From: CAIKZJ01 sp041675325
Lineage (GTDB): Bacteria > Bacteroidota > Ignavibacteria > Tepidaquicellales > Tepidaquicellaceae
DNA length: 64,000 nucleotides
Direction: 5' to 3'
Assembly: GCA_041675325.1 (NCBI GenBank)
Contig: JBAYUG010000006.1
Span: 1-64,000 of the forward strand
Part shown: one piece after another, positions 25,420-33,800 of the stretch
How positions within the stretch are numbered: position 1 is the first letter of the stretch
Layout of the letters: each line of letters begins with the position of its first letter
The notes under the pieces: model-generated
Told to the model about the DNA's origin: nothing
What the model saw: the letters and a program-made list of their open reading frames with translations, nothing else
Database searches by the model: none
Program-made: the position numbers and the translations under genes

Positions 25420-26043
25420 ATGTTAAAAAGATTTCTACCTAAACAACCCAAATTTTTTGAACTCATCCTTAAGATAACAGAAGAATCATTTGAAGCGGCA
25501 AAGCTGCTTGACAAGATAGTAAAGGAACCAGAGAACATAGAGGACATCGCTTCACAGATACACATAATAGAGAACAAATGCGATGACCTAACTCATACAG
25601 TCAAGAAAGAACTGAACGATACGTTCATAACCCCGATTGACAGAGAAGATATATTTGCGATTACAAACAGTCTTGACGATGTTGTTGACGGAATAGACAG
25701 GATTGCGGCTAAGCTTAAATTGTACAAGATTAAGACTAGCTTGAAGTACGGTTCACAGCTTGCTTCTATATTACTATCTCAAACAGAACTGCTTGTTTCT
25801 GCTGTGAGAAGCATGACTAACAACAAATATAGTGAAACACTGGATAAACTTATCTCAGTCAGAAATCTTGAAACAGAAGGCGATACTATATTCAGAGATT
25901 CGATAATATATCTTTTTGATAACGAAAGTGATGTGATTGAACTGATAAAGAAGAAAGAGATACTTGAGAATTACGAAAAAGCTGTTGACAAATGCCAGAC
26001 CGCAACTCTTGCAATAGAGGGAGCACTAATTAAAAATATGTAG
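25420..26043 (+). CDS. DUF47 family (PhoU-like) phosphate transport regulator
   Basis: 207 residues, almost entirely helical, with the PhoU/DUF47 pattern: IHIIENKCDDLTH (about 49-61), TPIDREDIFAITNSLDDVVDG (about 72-92) and a third helix pair with NLETEGD. E-x3-D metal-ligand motifs are visible. The gene ends 1 bp before a PiT permease; DUF47 proteins are the standard partner of PiT transporters and are thought to gate or stabilise them. Confidence 0.92.
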   Translation: MLKRFLPKQPKFFELILKITEESFEAAKLLDKIVKEPENIEDIASQIHIIENKCDDLTHTVKKELNDTFITPIDREDIFAITNSLDDVVDGIDRIAAKLKLYKIKTSLKYGSQLASILLSQTELLVSAVRSMTNNKYSETLDKLISVRNLETEGDTIFRDSIIYLFDNESDVIELIKKKEILENYEKAVDKCQTATLAIEGALIKNM

Positions 26044-26044
26044 A

Positions 26045-27031
26045 ATGATAGAAATTGTACTCGTTGTAGTATTCATAGCACTGATTTTTGATTTTCTTAA
26101 CGGATTTCATGATTCCGCAAATTCTATCGCAACGATAGTATCGACACAGGTATTGACACCACAGAAAGCTGTCTTATTCGCTGCCTTTTTTAATTTTGTG
26201 GCGGCTTTTACGTTTGATGTGGCAGTGGCAAAAACAATTGGTAATGGTCTTGTGGATATTACTAATATAGATGCATGGGTTTTAACGGGAGGTTTGCTTG
26301 GTGCGATTTTCTGGAATCTTTTCACATGGTATTTCGGACTGCCAGTAAGCTCATCACATGCGCTAATAGGCGGATACGGCGGAGCTGCGGTAATGAAACT
26401 CGGGTGGGGTGTTTTAATATTACCCGGCTGGATTAAAGTAATTGCTTTTATCGTTCTTGCGCCAGCGATTGGTTTGATACTGGGAGTAATAAACATGTAT
26501 GTTACAACATGGATAGTAAAGGATATGAAACCAGTGAAGGTGGATAAAGTCTTCAGGAAGCTTCAGCTTGTATCGGCGGGATTTTACAGTCTGGGGCACG
26601 GAACGAATGACGCGCAGAAGACGATGGGAATAATTGCGGGAGTTTTACTCTCGGCGAATTTTATAGATTCTTTTTACATTCCGTTTTATGTTGTGCTTCT
26701 TTGCCACGCTGCTATAGCACTCGGTACGATGTACGGAGGCTGGCGAATAGTAAAAACGATGGGCATGAAAATTACGAAGTTGAAACCGATAGGCGGTTTT
26801 TGTGCGGAGTTTGCGGGTGCAACAACTCTAATCGGAACAGCCTTACTCGGAATACCAGTAAGCACAACTCAGACAATAACCGGCGCTATAGTGGGCGTAG
26901 GAAGCATACAGAGACTTTCAGCAGTAAGATGGGGCGTTGCGGGGAAGATAGTCTGGGCTTGGGTTTTGACGATACCGCTTTCGATGCTATCGGGTGCTGC
27001 TTTTTACTGGATGATTTCACTCTTCCTGTAA
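26045..27031 (+). CDS. pit: PiT family inorganic phosphate transporter
   Basis: 328 residues with about ten membrane helices in two inverted halves. Each half carries the PiT signature: GFHDSANSIAT at about 20-30, and GHGTNDAQKTMG at about 186-197, with SSSHAL and STTQTITG at the paired reentrant positions. Transport is a low-affinity symport of metal phosphate or phosphate with H+ or Na+. It follows the DUF47 regulator by one base and is followed 10 bp later by an SDR gene. Confidence 0.94.
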   Translation: MIEIVLVVVFIALIFDFLNGFHDSANSIATIVSTQVLTPQKAVLFAAFFNFVAAFTFDVAVAKTIGNGLVDITNIDAWVLTGGLLGAIFWNLFTWYFGLPVSSSHALIGGYGGAAVMKLGWGVLILPGWIKVIAFIVLAPAIGLILGVINMYVTTWIVKDMKPVKVDKVFRKLQLVSAGFYSLGHGTNDAQKTMGIIAGVLLSANFIDSFYIPFYVVLLCHAAIALGTMYGGWRIVKTMGMKITKLKPIGGFCAEFAGATTLIGTALLGIPVSTTQTITGAIVGVGSIQRLSAVRWGVAGKIVWAWVLTIPLSMLSGAAFYWMISLFL

Positions 27032-27041
27032 TTTGTAGTTA

Positions 27042-27896
27042 ATGAAGAAGACAATACTGATAACAGGAGCTACCTCGGGTGTAGGGAAATCGCTTTCAAA
27101 GATGTGTGCCAAGGCAGGTTATGAAGTAATTATGACGGGCCGAAACAAGGAGAAAGCAGAAGCGGCATATCAAGATGTAATCAGGTATTCGGGTAATAAA
27201 TCAGTGAGGTTGATTCTTGCAGACCTTTCGTCTTTAAAGGAAATCGAGAAGCTTGCAAGCGAAGTCATTTCGAATTATACAAATTTGAATGTGCTTGTAA
27301 ACAATGCAGGATTGAGCCTTCCCAAGAGAGAGCTTTCCACAGACGGAATTGAAAAAGTTTTTGCTACAAACCACATAGGCTATTTTTATCTGACAGAACT
27401 CCTGCTTGACCTACTCAAATCATCTTCACCTTCAAGAATAATCAATGTTGCATCTGAAGCCCATTCCGAAATTAATTTTAATGACCTTATGTCAGAGAAG
27501 AAATATCATCAATTAAAAACATACGGTAGTTCAAAAACGGCAAACATAATGTTTACATACGAACTTGCTGAGAGGCTTAAGGGCAGTGATGTAACTGTAA
27601 ACTGTCTGCATCCAGGTGCAGTAAGGTCGAGAATATATGACAACGTTCCATTTTTTGCAAAGATACTGATTACTCTGATAAAACCGTTTTTTATATCGTC
27701 TGATAAATCAGCAGGATATATCTTCCCTCTTGTATCATCGAAAGAATATAGGAATGTTACGGGTAAATACTTTATAAAGGGAAAAGAAATGTTATCGAAG
27801 GAATTTACATACAACAAAGAGGTTCATAGAAAGCTATGGGAAATAACAGAGAATATTATTTCGGAAAGGAAAACTGAGTTTTGGCAAAATATGTAA
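27042..27896 (+). CDS. SDR-family oxidoreductase (retinol dehydrogenase-like)
   Basis: 284 residues of a classical short-chain dehydrogenase. The nucleotide-binding glycine motif is TGATSGVGKS (7-16), NNAG is at about 87-90, and the catalytic tyrosine and lysine are in YGSSK. A preference for NADP(H) is suggested by the TGRNKEKA segment. The closest general type is the WW-domain/retinol dehydrogenase-like branch, whose bacterial substrates are mostly unknown. It overlaps the next gene by 16 bp and appears to belong to the phosphate-transport transcript. Confidence 0.87.
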   Translation: MKKTILITGATSGVGKSLSKMCAKAGYEVIMTGRNKEKAEAAYQDVIRYSGNKSVRLILADLSSLKEIEKLASEVISNYTNLNVLVNNAGLSLPKRELSTDGIEKVFATNHIGYFYLTELLLDLLKSSSPSRIINVASEAHSEINFNDLMSEKKYHQLKTYGSSKTANIMFTYELAERLKGSDVTVNCLHPGAVRSRIYDNVPFFAKILITLIKPFFISSDKSAGYIFPLVSSKEYRNVTGKYFIKGKEMLSKEFTYNKEVHRKLWEITENIISERKTEFWQNM

Positions 27897-28657
27897 TAAT
27901 ATTAATTTTGGTTTTTGTTTTTGGCGGCTGTTCGACACAAAAGGATTACAAGGATACGGGCAGAACAGAATCCATTGACTACAGCAAAAAACAAGCGATG
28001 GGAATAGATTTTTTTGCTTCGGGTAATGAGCCTTTCTGGAGTGCAGAACTGGATGCTGAGGATTCGATAAGAATATATATTGCCGGAGAAAGTACTCTAA
28101 GATACTCTGCAACGGCACCTGTTATTGATACTGCTGCAAAAAGCATTATATATAAATTCAATGATGCGGTAACATTAAGTATAAAAGGAGAGACTTGTAT
28201 TAACAGTATGAGCGGTGAAAAGAATGTGTTTTCGGTAAAGCTCTATATAAAAGATAAACAATATACAGGGTGCGGAAGATTCATAATTGCGTCAAACAAT
28301 CCATTGATTTCAAGGGAGACGCTTAGGTTAAACGATATCTGGGCACTTAAGACGATGAACGGAAAAGATATTGACAGAAAAGATTTTCCGGATGGAATAC
28401 CGTATATAGAATTACATTTGAACGACGGAAAGTTTTACGGAAAGACAAACTGCAATGAGTTAACCGGAAACATTGAAGTTGGCGATTCATATATTTATTT
28501 CAACAACTTTTTACAAACGAAGAAGTTATGTGAAGGGGAATTTGAACATAAATATATCAGTTTACTGAAGGATGTCGATTCATGGAAACTGGAAAAGATG
28601 CAACTATCATTAAGAAACAAAGGGAAAGAGATAATCAGGTACATAAAAATTGATTAA
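27881..28657 (+). CDS. Lipoprotein with COG3650-like and META domains
   Basis: 258 residues. The start is a TTG at 27881, supported by GGAAAGGA about 10 nt upstream and by the signal peptide that begins there. The lipobox VFGGC gives Cys17. Residues about 45-140 contain FFASGNEPFWSAEL, the hallmark of the COG3650-type envelope domain. Residues about 150-250 form a META/HslJ-type domain (LNDIWALKTMNG, TNCNELTGNI). META domains occur in secreted stress proteins of unknown mechanism. It overlaps the SDR gene by 16 bp. Confidence 0.78.
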   Translation: MAKYVIILILVFVFGGCSTQKDYKDTGRTESIDYSKKQAMGIDFFASGNEPFWSAELDAEDSIRIYIAGESTLRYSATAPVIDTAAKSIIYKFNDAVTLSIKGETCINSMSGEKNVFSVKLYIKDKQYTGCGRFIIASNNPLISRETLRLNDIWALKTMNGKDIDRKDFPDGIPYIELHLNDGKFYGKTNCNELTGNIEVGDSYIYFNNFLQTKKLCEGEFEHKYISLLKDVDSWKLEKMQLSLRNKGKEIIRYIKID

Positions 28658-28737
28658 TTACGGGTTTCGGGTATAATTATTTCTCTGATTATTGGGCAGA
28701 TGATTTTTTATATTGAACTAAATAATTAAATTGAATA

Positions 28738-29589
28738 ATGAAATTAATTCTACTTCTAACAGTTTTTACAATATTCTATGTTTCGGTATTAAATGCACAG
28801 GTAACGGGAAATAATGCATACGATAATGCCAGAAGAAACTATATTGCCGGGAATTTTGATGAGGCAATAAAATATTACAATGAATACCTGAGATCATACA
28901 CTAATGATGATAAAGCCTTTTATGAACGCGGAATGTGTTACGAATCGCTGAGAAGATTTGACGATGCATTGAGGGACTATTCAACAGCAATTAATTTACG
29001 CCCCGGCTACAACAAGTATTATGAAAGCAGGGGTTATGCATATCTAAAACTGAGCATGCCGCAGAATTCTCTGGACGATTTCAACCGCGCAATACAGAAA
29101 GATGCTTTTAGTTCTGAAGGGTACTGGGGCAGGGCGAATGCTTATGTGGATTTAGGGAAATATGATATGGCATTAAAGGATATGAACTCAGCATTAAATA
29201 TAGACCCTTCTAACGCGATGTATCTTTATATTAGGGCGGTGCTTTATACGACCATCGGTGATACCACAAATTTTTTCAGAGACCTTGATTTATTGTCAAA
29301 TTTATACGCAAGCTCGTTTTTCTCAAATTACAAGTCCCAGTATGTTGTGTTAATTCTTGACAATATAAACACAAACGTTGTGAACCTTACAAGATTGATG
29401 CTGGAATATCCTCAGGAGAGTTTTCTATATTTCAGGAGAGGCTTTAATTATTACTTACTCAGGAATTTTACTCATGCAGAAGAAGATTTTAACAGTGCTA
29501 TAAAATACTCGCAGAACGTAAATTCAAAACTTGTAACACTATCATATAAATTCATAGAAAACTGCAAAGTGTTTTCGAACGGGAATTAG
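28738..29589 (+). CDS. Secreted TPR-repeat protein
   Basis: 283 residues. The signal peptide (MKLILLLTVF...LNAQ) is followed by at least four tetratricopeptide repeats between about 28 and 165 (KAFYERGMCYESLRRFDDALRDYSTAI is one spaced example). After a less regular stretch there is another TPR-like pair near 235-265 (YFRRGFNYYLLRNF). Such periplasmic TPR proteins act as protein-protein scaffolds; no partner can be named. The gene is separated from the META lipoprotein by 80 bp and is followed by a strong terminator. Confidence 0.82.
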   Translation: MKLILLLTVFTIFYVSVLNAQVTGNNAYDNARRNYIAGNFDEAIKYYNEYLRSYTNDDKAFYERGMCYESLRRFDDALRDYSTAINLRPGYNKYYESRGYAYLKLSMPQNSLDDFNRAIQKDAFSSEGYWGRANAYVDLGKYDMALKDMNSALNIDPSNAMYLYIRAVLYTTIGDTTNFFRDLDLLSNLYASSFFSNYKSQYVVLILDNINTNVVNLTRLMLEYPQESFLYFRRGFNYYLLRNFTHAEEDFNSAIKYSQNVNSKLVTLSYKFIENCKVFSNGN

Positions 29590-29593
29590 AAAC

Positions 29594-29622
29594 AAAAAAG
29601 CCGTCTTGAAGACGGCTTTTTT
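29594..29622. terminator. Bidirectional intrinsic terminator
   Basis: AAAAAAGCCGTCTT paired with AAGACGGCTTTTTT, a GC-rich stem flanked by A and T tracts on both sides. It serves the TPR gene (plus) and the DUF1573 gene (minus). Confidence 0.92.
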
Positions 29623-29637
29623 GTATTAAGAAAAATC

Positions 29638-30087
29638 TTAATAAGTCATTGTTGGATCAATATCGCACTTGACTGTAATAACTTTCTGCGGGTTTTCAGG
29701 GTCATTGGAATAGATTATGATAGTTTTTTCCTGATGACCTTCCCTGCCTTGAGTAGTAAAGTTAACCTTGATTTCACCTGATTCATTCTTCTTGTATTCA
29801 GTCTTTTCTCCGACAGTTGCGCCTGTACAACCGCATGAAGTCTGTACTCTTTCAATTATCAGGTTTGCATTTCCTTTATTTGTAAACTTGAAATTGTACT
29901 GAAGCTCAGGACCTCTTGGAACGTTACCAAAATCGTGAACATCTTCTTTAAAAACAATTTTGGGTGCTTTTAATGATGCAGTTAACTTTGAGTTGTTCAA
30001 TACGAAAAACATAATCGTGAAAATTACTGCCAGTCCCACGACGAAATATGATGTTTTTCCTGCTTTTGATTCGAGAAATTTGTTCAT
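29638..30087 (-). CDS. DUF1573 domain protein, membrane-anchored
   Basis: 149 residues. One transmembrane helix (about 13-31) anchors a periplasmic immunoglobulin-like DUF1573 domain with HDFGNVPRGP, the conserved cysteine pair in SCGCTG, and a C-terminal DPENPQ strand turn. The two cysteines are invariant in the family and could form a disulfide or bind a metal. It is the last gene of a run with DoxX and rhodanese genes, which suggests a redox or sulfur role. Confidence 0.88.
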   Translation of the reverse strand: MNKFLESKAGKTSYFVVGLAVIFTIMFFVLNNSKLTASLKAPKIVFKEDVHDFGNVPRGPELQYNFKFTNKGNANLIIERVQTSCGCTGATVGEKTEYKKNESGEIKVNFTTQGREGHQEKTIIIYSNDPENPQKVITVKCDIDPTMTY

Positions 30088-30106
30088 ATTATTATTATTT
30101 AATTAT

Positions 30107-30577
30107 TTAATTTGAAATTTCAGTTGATACTTCGGGAGTTTCTTCTTTCTTTGCGTCTCCGAATTTATATACTATAATTACTGCCGCAAGCATGAAGAAA
30201 TCCTGAACTATCCTGTATATAATATCACCTTTTGAGGATGATTCTTCAAGTGAAAAACAACCACAGCTTATATCAAGCCCGCGTGCTACCGCTGATATTA
30301 AAGCTATTAAGAACATAACCAGTGAAGCACCTGCCAGTAGGGAGGATGCTTTCTTATAAATACCTGCTATTAGCAGCAGTCCGACAACAAACTCAAGCCA
30401 AGGCAAAACTATTGCCAAAAGATTTACGAAATAAATTGGCAGAAAATCATATCTTAATATTGCCTTTGCAAAATCGGCAGGATTAAAAAGTTTACCAACG
30501 GATGAATATATGAAAATCAAACCAAGTAAGACTCTTAACGTTATAACTACATATTTATTTGATATAAACTCTTTCAT
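30107..30577 (-). CDS. DoxX/MauE-family membrane protein
   Basis: 156 residues with four membrane helices (about 10-28, 53-72, 76-98 and 124-142) and the family's 'RVLLGLIFIYSSVGKLFNP' first helix, here broken at about residue 28. A cysteine pair, CGCF, lies in the loop before helix four (SCGCFSLEESS), like MauE-type proteins that handle disulfides. It lies 3 bp downstream of a rhodanese gene and 19 bp upstream of a DUF1573 gene. Redox function is inferred from the cysteines and context. Confidence 0.85.
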   Translation of the reverse strand: MKEFISNKYVVITLRVLLGLIFIYSSVGKLFNPADFAKAILRYDFLPIYFVNLLAIVLPWLEFVVGLLLIAGIYKKASSLLAGASLVMFLIALISAVARGLDISCGCFSLEESSSKGDIIYRIVQDFFMLAAVIIVYKFGDAKKEETPEVSTEISN

Positions 30578-30580
30578 ATG

Positions 30581-31159
30581 CTAAGGTTCCGTAGGAAATC
30601 CTTTTTCTTTCCACTCTTTAATTCCCCCGCGGTAAATACTAACGCTTGTAAATCCAAGACGAGCAATTTCATAAGCGAGGTCAATACTCACTTCACATTT
30701 ATCACCTTTGCAGTAAACGACAATGAGACCGTCTTTATTGTACTTCTTCATTGTTTCAATTTTCTGGTAGTAAGTTTTGCTTCTGAATTCTTCGTAAGGA
30801 AGATTAATTGCTCCTTTAACGTGCAAAGAATCGAATTCTTCCTTTGTTCGGGCATCAACAAATAGTGCATTCCGGTCAAATATATTCTTTGCTAGTTCGA
30901 CCGTTATATTCTCGGGTTCTATATACCCCTCTTTGTTCATCTGTCCGCTGAGAACGTTGTTATGTTTCTTGTTGGATGTTGTATCAAAAGGATCGTTTAC
31001 GAAATCAGTTATAGACTTCTTTTGTTTTGCTGTATCGAGAGCATAAATGTTTTTATAGAGTACCAGTTTTACACCGTCAGAATTAATAGCATTAGCAGTA
31101 AGTCCTAATGCAGCGCTAATAGCTATGATAATTAATATTTGTTTATAGATTTTTGCCAT
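30581..31159 (-). CDS. Exported rhodanese-domain protein
   Basis: 192 residues. The N-terminal hydrophobic segment (about 7-25) looks like an uncleaved or cleaved signal. One rhodanese domain spans about 70-190, with VDARTKEEF, the catalytic loop CKGDKC (nucleophile Cys about 150) and YRGGIKEW. Rhodaneses carry sulfane sulfur on that cysteine; a periplasmic location is predicted. It opens the rhodanese-DoxX-DUF1573 run. A TACTTTTG box at 31173-31180 (minus) could be its -7 element, but no good -33 is seen. Confidence 0.87.
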   Translation of the reverse strand: MAKIYKQILIIIAISAALGLTANAINSDGVKLVLYKNIYALDTAKQKKSITDFVNDPFDTTSNKKHNNVLSGQMNKEGYIEPENITVELAKNIFDRNALFVDARTKEEFDSLHVKGAINLPYEEFRSKTYYQKIETMKKYNKDGLIVVYCKGDKCEVSIDLAYEIARLGFTSVSIYRGGIKEWKEKGFPTEP

Positions 31160-31244
31160 TAATAATTATAACCAAAAGTAACAACTTTAAGTTTTATTTT
31201 TAAGGGAATAAAGCAAAAGTTTTTGAGTGTTATTCTTACTGAAA

Positions 31245-32276
31245 TTAAGCATCAAACAGTGTGCTTCCCTTATGTTTTGAAAGATTCAGATGTTTATAAG
31301 CAAGAGGTGTAGCCTCGCGCCCTTTGGGAGTACGTCTTATGAATCCTTCAATCATAAGAAAAGGCTCGTAAACATCTTCAACCGTACCAGCATCTTCTCC
31401 TATAGAAGCCGCAATCGTTGAAAGTCCTACCGGACCGCCGTTATGCTTTGATATAATCGTTTCGAGAATCTTTTTATCTGTTGCATCAAGTCCATATTCA
31501 TCAACGCCGAGAGATTCAAGAGCGTACCTTGCTATTTCGGTATCAATAGTACCATCACCCTTAACTATAGCAAAATCACGGGTCCTTCTGAGCAGTCTGT
31601 TTGCGATTCGAGGAGTAGCACGGCTACGTTTAGCAATTTCAGTTGCCCCCTCTTTAGTGATTTTAATGTTTAAGATACCTGCAGAACGGTTTACTATATC
31701 AATAAGATTTTCGGTGGAATAATATTCCAGTCTGCATGTAATACCAAATCTGTCAAGCATAGGCGATGATAACAAACCCTGTCTTGTAGTAGCGCCTATT
31801 AATGTAAAGCGTTCGAGCTTTATAGGAATGCTGCGTGCTGCGGGACCCTGGTCAATCATAATATCGAGTTTATACTCTTCCATAGCTGAGTAAAGAAATT
31901 CCTCAACCACTTTAGGAATTCTGTGTATTTCGTCAATAAAAAGAATCTGATTGTTCTTAAGTTTAGTGAGCATCCCGGCGAGGTCACCTGGCTTTTCAAT
32001 TACTGGTCCTGAAGTACTGACAATATCAGACTTCATTTCGTTTGCAATAATGTTTGCAAGAGTTGTTTTGCCGAGACCCGGAGGACCGGTAAAAAGCACG
32101 TGGTCGAGCGACTCACCAAGTTTTTTTGCGCTTTTAATAAATACGGATAAATTTTCCTTTATTTTCGACTGTCCCGTAAAATCCTTAAAACTTTTAGGAC
32201 GAACCTGTGAAATATAATCTTTTTCGTCGTCCGCTTGAATGTTCGGATTGTTTATGCCTTTTCTTTCTTTATTCAT
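31245..32276 (-). CDS. ruvB: Holliday junction branch migration helicase RuvB
   Basis: 343 residues; the AAA+ motor of the RuvAB complex that drives branch migration of recombination junctions. Walker A is GPPGLGKTT (about 64-72), Walker B is FIDEIHR, sensor 1 is in LIGATTRQG, and the arginine-finger region is in LDRFGI. The C-terminal winged-helix domain contains GPVGLSTIA and ends with TPKGREAT. Length and motifs are standard. ruvA and ruvC are not adjacent. Confidence 0.97.
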   Translation of the reverse strand: MNKERKGINNPNIQADDEKDYISQVRPKSFKDFTGQSKIKENLSVFIKSAKKLGESLDHVLFTGPPGLGKTTLANIIANEMKSDIVSTSGPVIEKPGDLAGMLTKLKNNQILFIDEIHRIPKVVEEFLYSAMEEYKLDIMIDQGPAARSIPIKLERFTLIGATTRQGLLSSPMLDRFGITCRLEYYSTENLIDIVNRSAGILNIKITKEGATEIAKRSRATPRIANRLLRRTRDFAIVKGDGTIDTEIARYALESLGVDEYGLDATDKKILETIISKHNGGPVGLSTIAASIGEDAGTVEDVYEPFLMIEGFIRRTPKGREATPLAYKHLNLSKHKGSTLFDA

Positions 32277-32340
32277 TTGTCATAAAATATGTATAAAAAT
32301 AATGTTAAATTTGTTCATAAACAAAGAATTAATTTATATT

Positions 32341-32778
32341 ATGAATAAGCTTAATATTGTCAAAGAAGTTGAAATGCTTATTGTAGCGCGAAAGATTCGT
32401 TATCTCGGGCTAATAATTCTGTTTGGTGTATTTTTAATATTTGCATCAGGAATATTTGTGTCATCTACAAATATTAATCCGCATCTTGAATACCTGAATA
32501 TTTCAACTTTTATCTTCTGCCTTGCGTGCTGCGGTTTTTCAATACTTCTAAAAAACATATTAATAAAGAAAGTTACAGCCGAAAAATTTGAAGCAGGGTA
32601 TTTCAATGCTCATGTTCTTCCTTTTGCTCTTTGTGACCTTGGCGGACTTTTATGCATAACAACCTCTTTATTCGTAAACCAGAATTTGATTTATGCATCC
32701 GCAGGATTTCTGGTAATGATTGGTGCGGTACTGTATAATTTCCCCAGGTTCGACGACCATAAAAGTATCAGAGAATAA
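32341..32778 (+). CDS. Small four-helix membrane protein, unknown function
   Basis: The start was taken at the ATG at 32341; an earlier in-frame ATG (32239) would run into ruvB and adds an unrelated hydrophobic stretch. The 145-residue product has four predicted membrane helices at about 18-40, 50-72, 92-112 and 116-136. There is a basic short segment between helices 2 and 3 and a charged C-terminus. No motif is recognised. It is divergent from ruvB and followed by an 11-bp repeat array. Confidence 0.65.
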   Translation: MNKLNIVKEVEMLIVARKIRYLGLIILFGVFLIFASGIFVSSTNINPHLEYLNISTFIFCLACCGFSILLKNILIKKVTAEKFEAGYFNAHVLPFALCDLGGLLCITTSLFVNQNLIYASAGFLVMIGAVLYNFPRFDDHKSIRE

Positions 32779-32854
32779 TTAACTGATAATTTCACAGATT
32801 ATTAAACTGTACATCATAATAACATTTGCTTAATAACTTTTTTTAAAATAGATT

Positions 32855-32898
32855 ATGCGCACTTTATGCGTACTTTATGCGCACTTTGTGCGCACTTT
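32855..32898. repeat. 11-bp tandem repeat RTGCGYACTTT x4
   Basis: Four perfect-length copies: ATGCGCACTTT, ATGCGTACTTT, ATGCGCACTTT and GTGCGCACTTT, in a 237-bp intergenic region. TGCGCA is itself palindromic. Confidence 0.95.
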
Positions 32899-33015
32899 CT
32901 ATTGCTTAAATAAGATTAAAGTACAAATTCCAGGAACTTCATTAAGACAGCCAAAGGATTTTTGTTTACTTATAAGTTTCCTATTTTCTTCTACTTAAAT
33001 TCCTTATTTTTAGAA

Positions 33016-33798
33016 ATGCTGTGTAAAATATGTGAAAATACAACCGAGTTCTTTTCAGAAGCTAAGATACTGTTTAAGTATGATATTAAGTACTTTAAAT
33101 GCCCGAGCTGCGGGTTTATACAAACAGAAGAGCCATACTGGCTTGAAGAGGCATACAGTGAAGCTATAAACTACAGTGACATTGGACTGCTTAAAAGAAA
33201 TTCCGATCTGGTTTCCCCGACATCAAATGTCATTTCAATGTTCTATAATGAAGGAAAGTTCATTGATTATGGTGCAGGATACGGTGTGTTTGTAAGAATG
33301 ATGAGGGATAAAGGATACGATTTTTACTGGCAGGATAAATACTGTGAGAATTTATACGCAAAAGATTTTATTTATGATGAAAAAACAAAATACAAATTAC
33401 TGACAGCTTACGAAGTGTTTGAACATCTTCCCGACCCTGTTACAGAAGTTAACAAAATGTTACAACACTCGGAAAATATACTTTTCAGCACTTATCTTAT
33501 ACCGAACAATAATCCAAAACCAGATAAATGGTGGTATTACACGACAGATCACGGGCAGCATATATCGCTTTATTCAAGAAAATCACTCGAGGTACTTGCG
33601 AAGAAGTTCAACAAGTATTTTTATTCTAACGGAAAGAATATTCACTTATTATCGGGAAAAAAGATTCAGGGAGGGTTTTTTAAGCTGCTTACTTATCCTG
33701 TAATTGCAAATTATTTCGCGCTTCTATCAGGAAAGGAATCACTTCTTGATTCTGATTACAAGACAGTGCTTGAGAACCTTAAATCCAGAGGAGCATAG
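33016..33798 (+). CDS. SAM-dependent methyltransferase with N-terminal zinc ribbon
   Basis: Start chosen at the ATG at 33016 (260 residues), where the first CxxC begins; an upstream in-frame ATG at 32962 adds an unlikely hydrophobic run. A zinc-ribbon pair (CKIC, then CPSC about 25 residues later) precedes a class I methyltransferase domain with motif I FIDYGAGYG, an acidic motif II and the YEVFEHLPDP segment typical of the Methyltransf_23 family. HGQHISLYS is the usual substrate-side loop. Such proteins sit in polysaccharide clusters; here a flippase gene follows by 2 bp. Confidence 0.82.
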   Translation: MLCKICENTTEFFSEAKILFKYDIKYFKCPSCGFIQTEEPYWLEEAYSEAINYSDIGLLKRNSDLVSPTSNVISMFYNEGKFIDYGAGYGVFVRMMRDKGYDFYWQDKYCENLYAKDFIYDEKTKYKLLTAYEVFEHLPDPVTEVNKMLQHSENILFSTYLIPNNNPKPDKWWYYTTDHGQHISLYSRKSLEVLAKKFNKYFYSNGKNIHLLSGKKIQGGFFKLLTYPVIANYFALLSGKESLLDSDYKTVLENLKSRGA

Positions 33799-33800
33799 AC

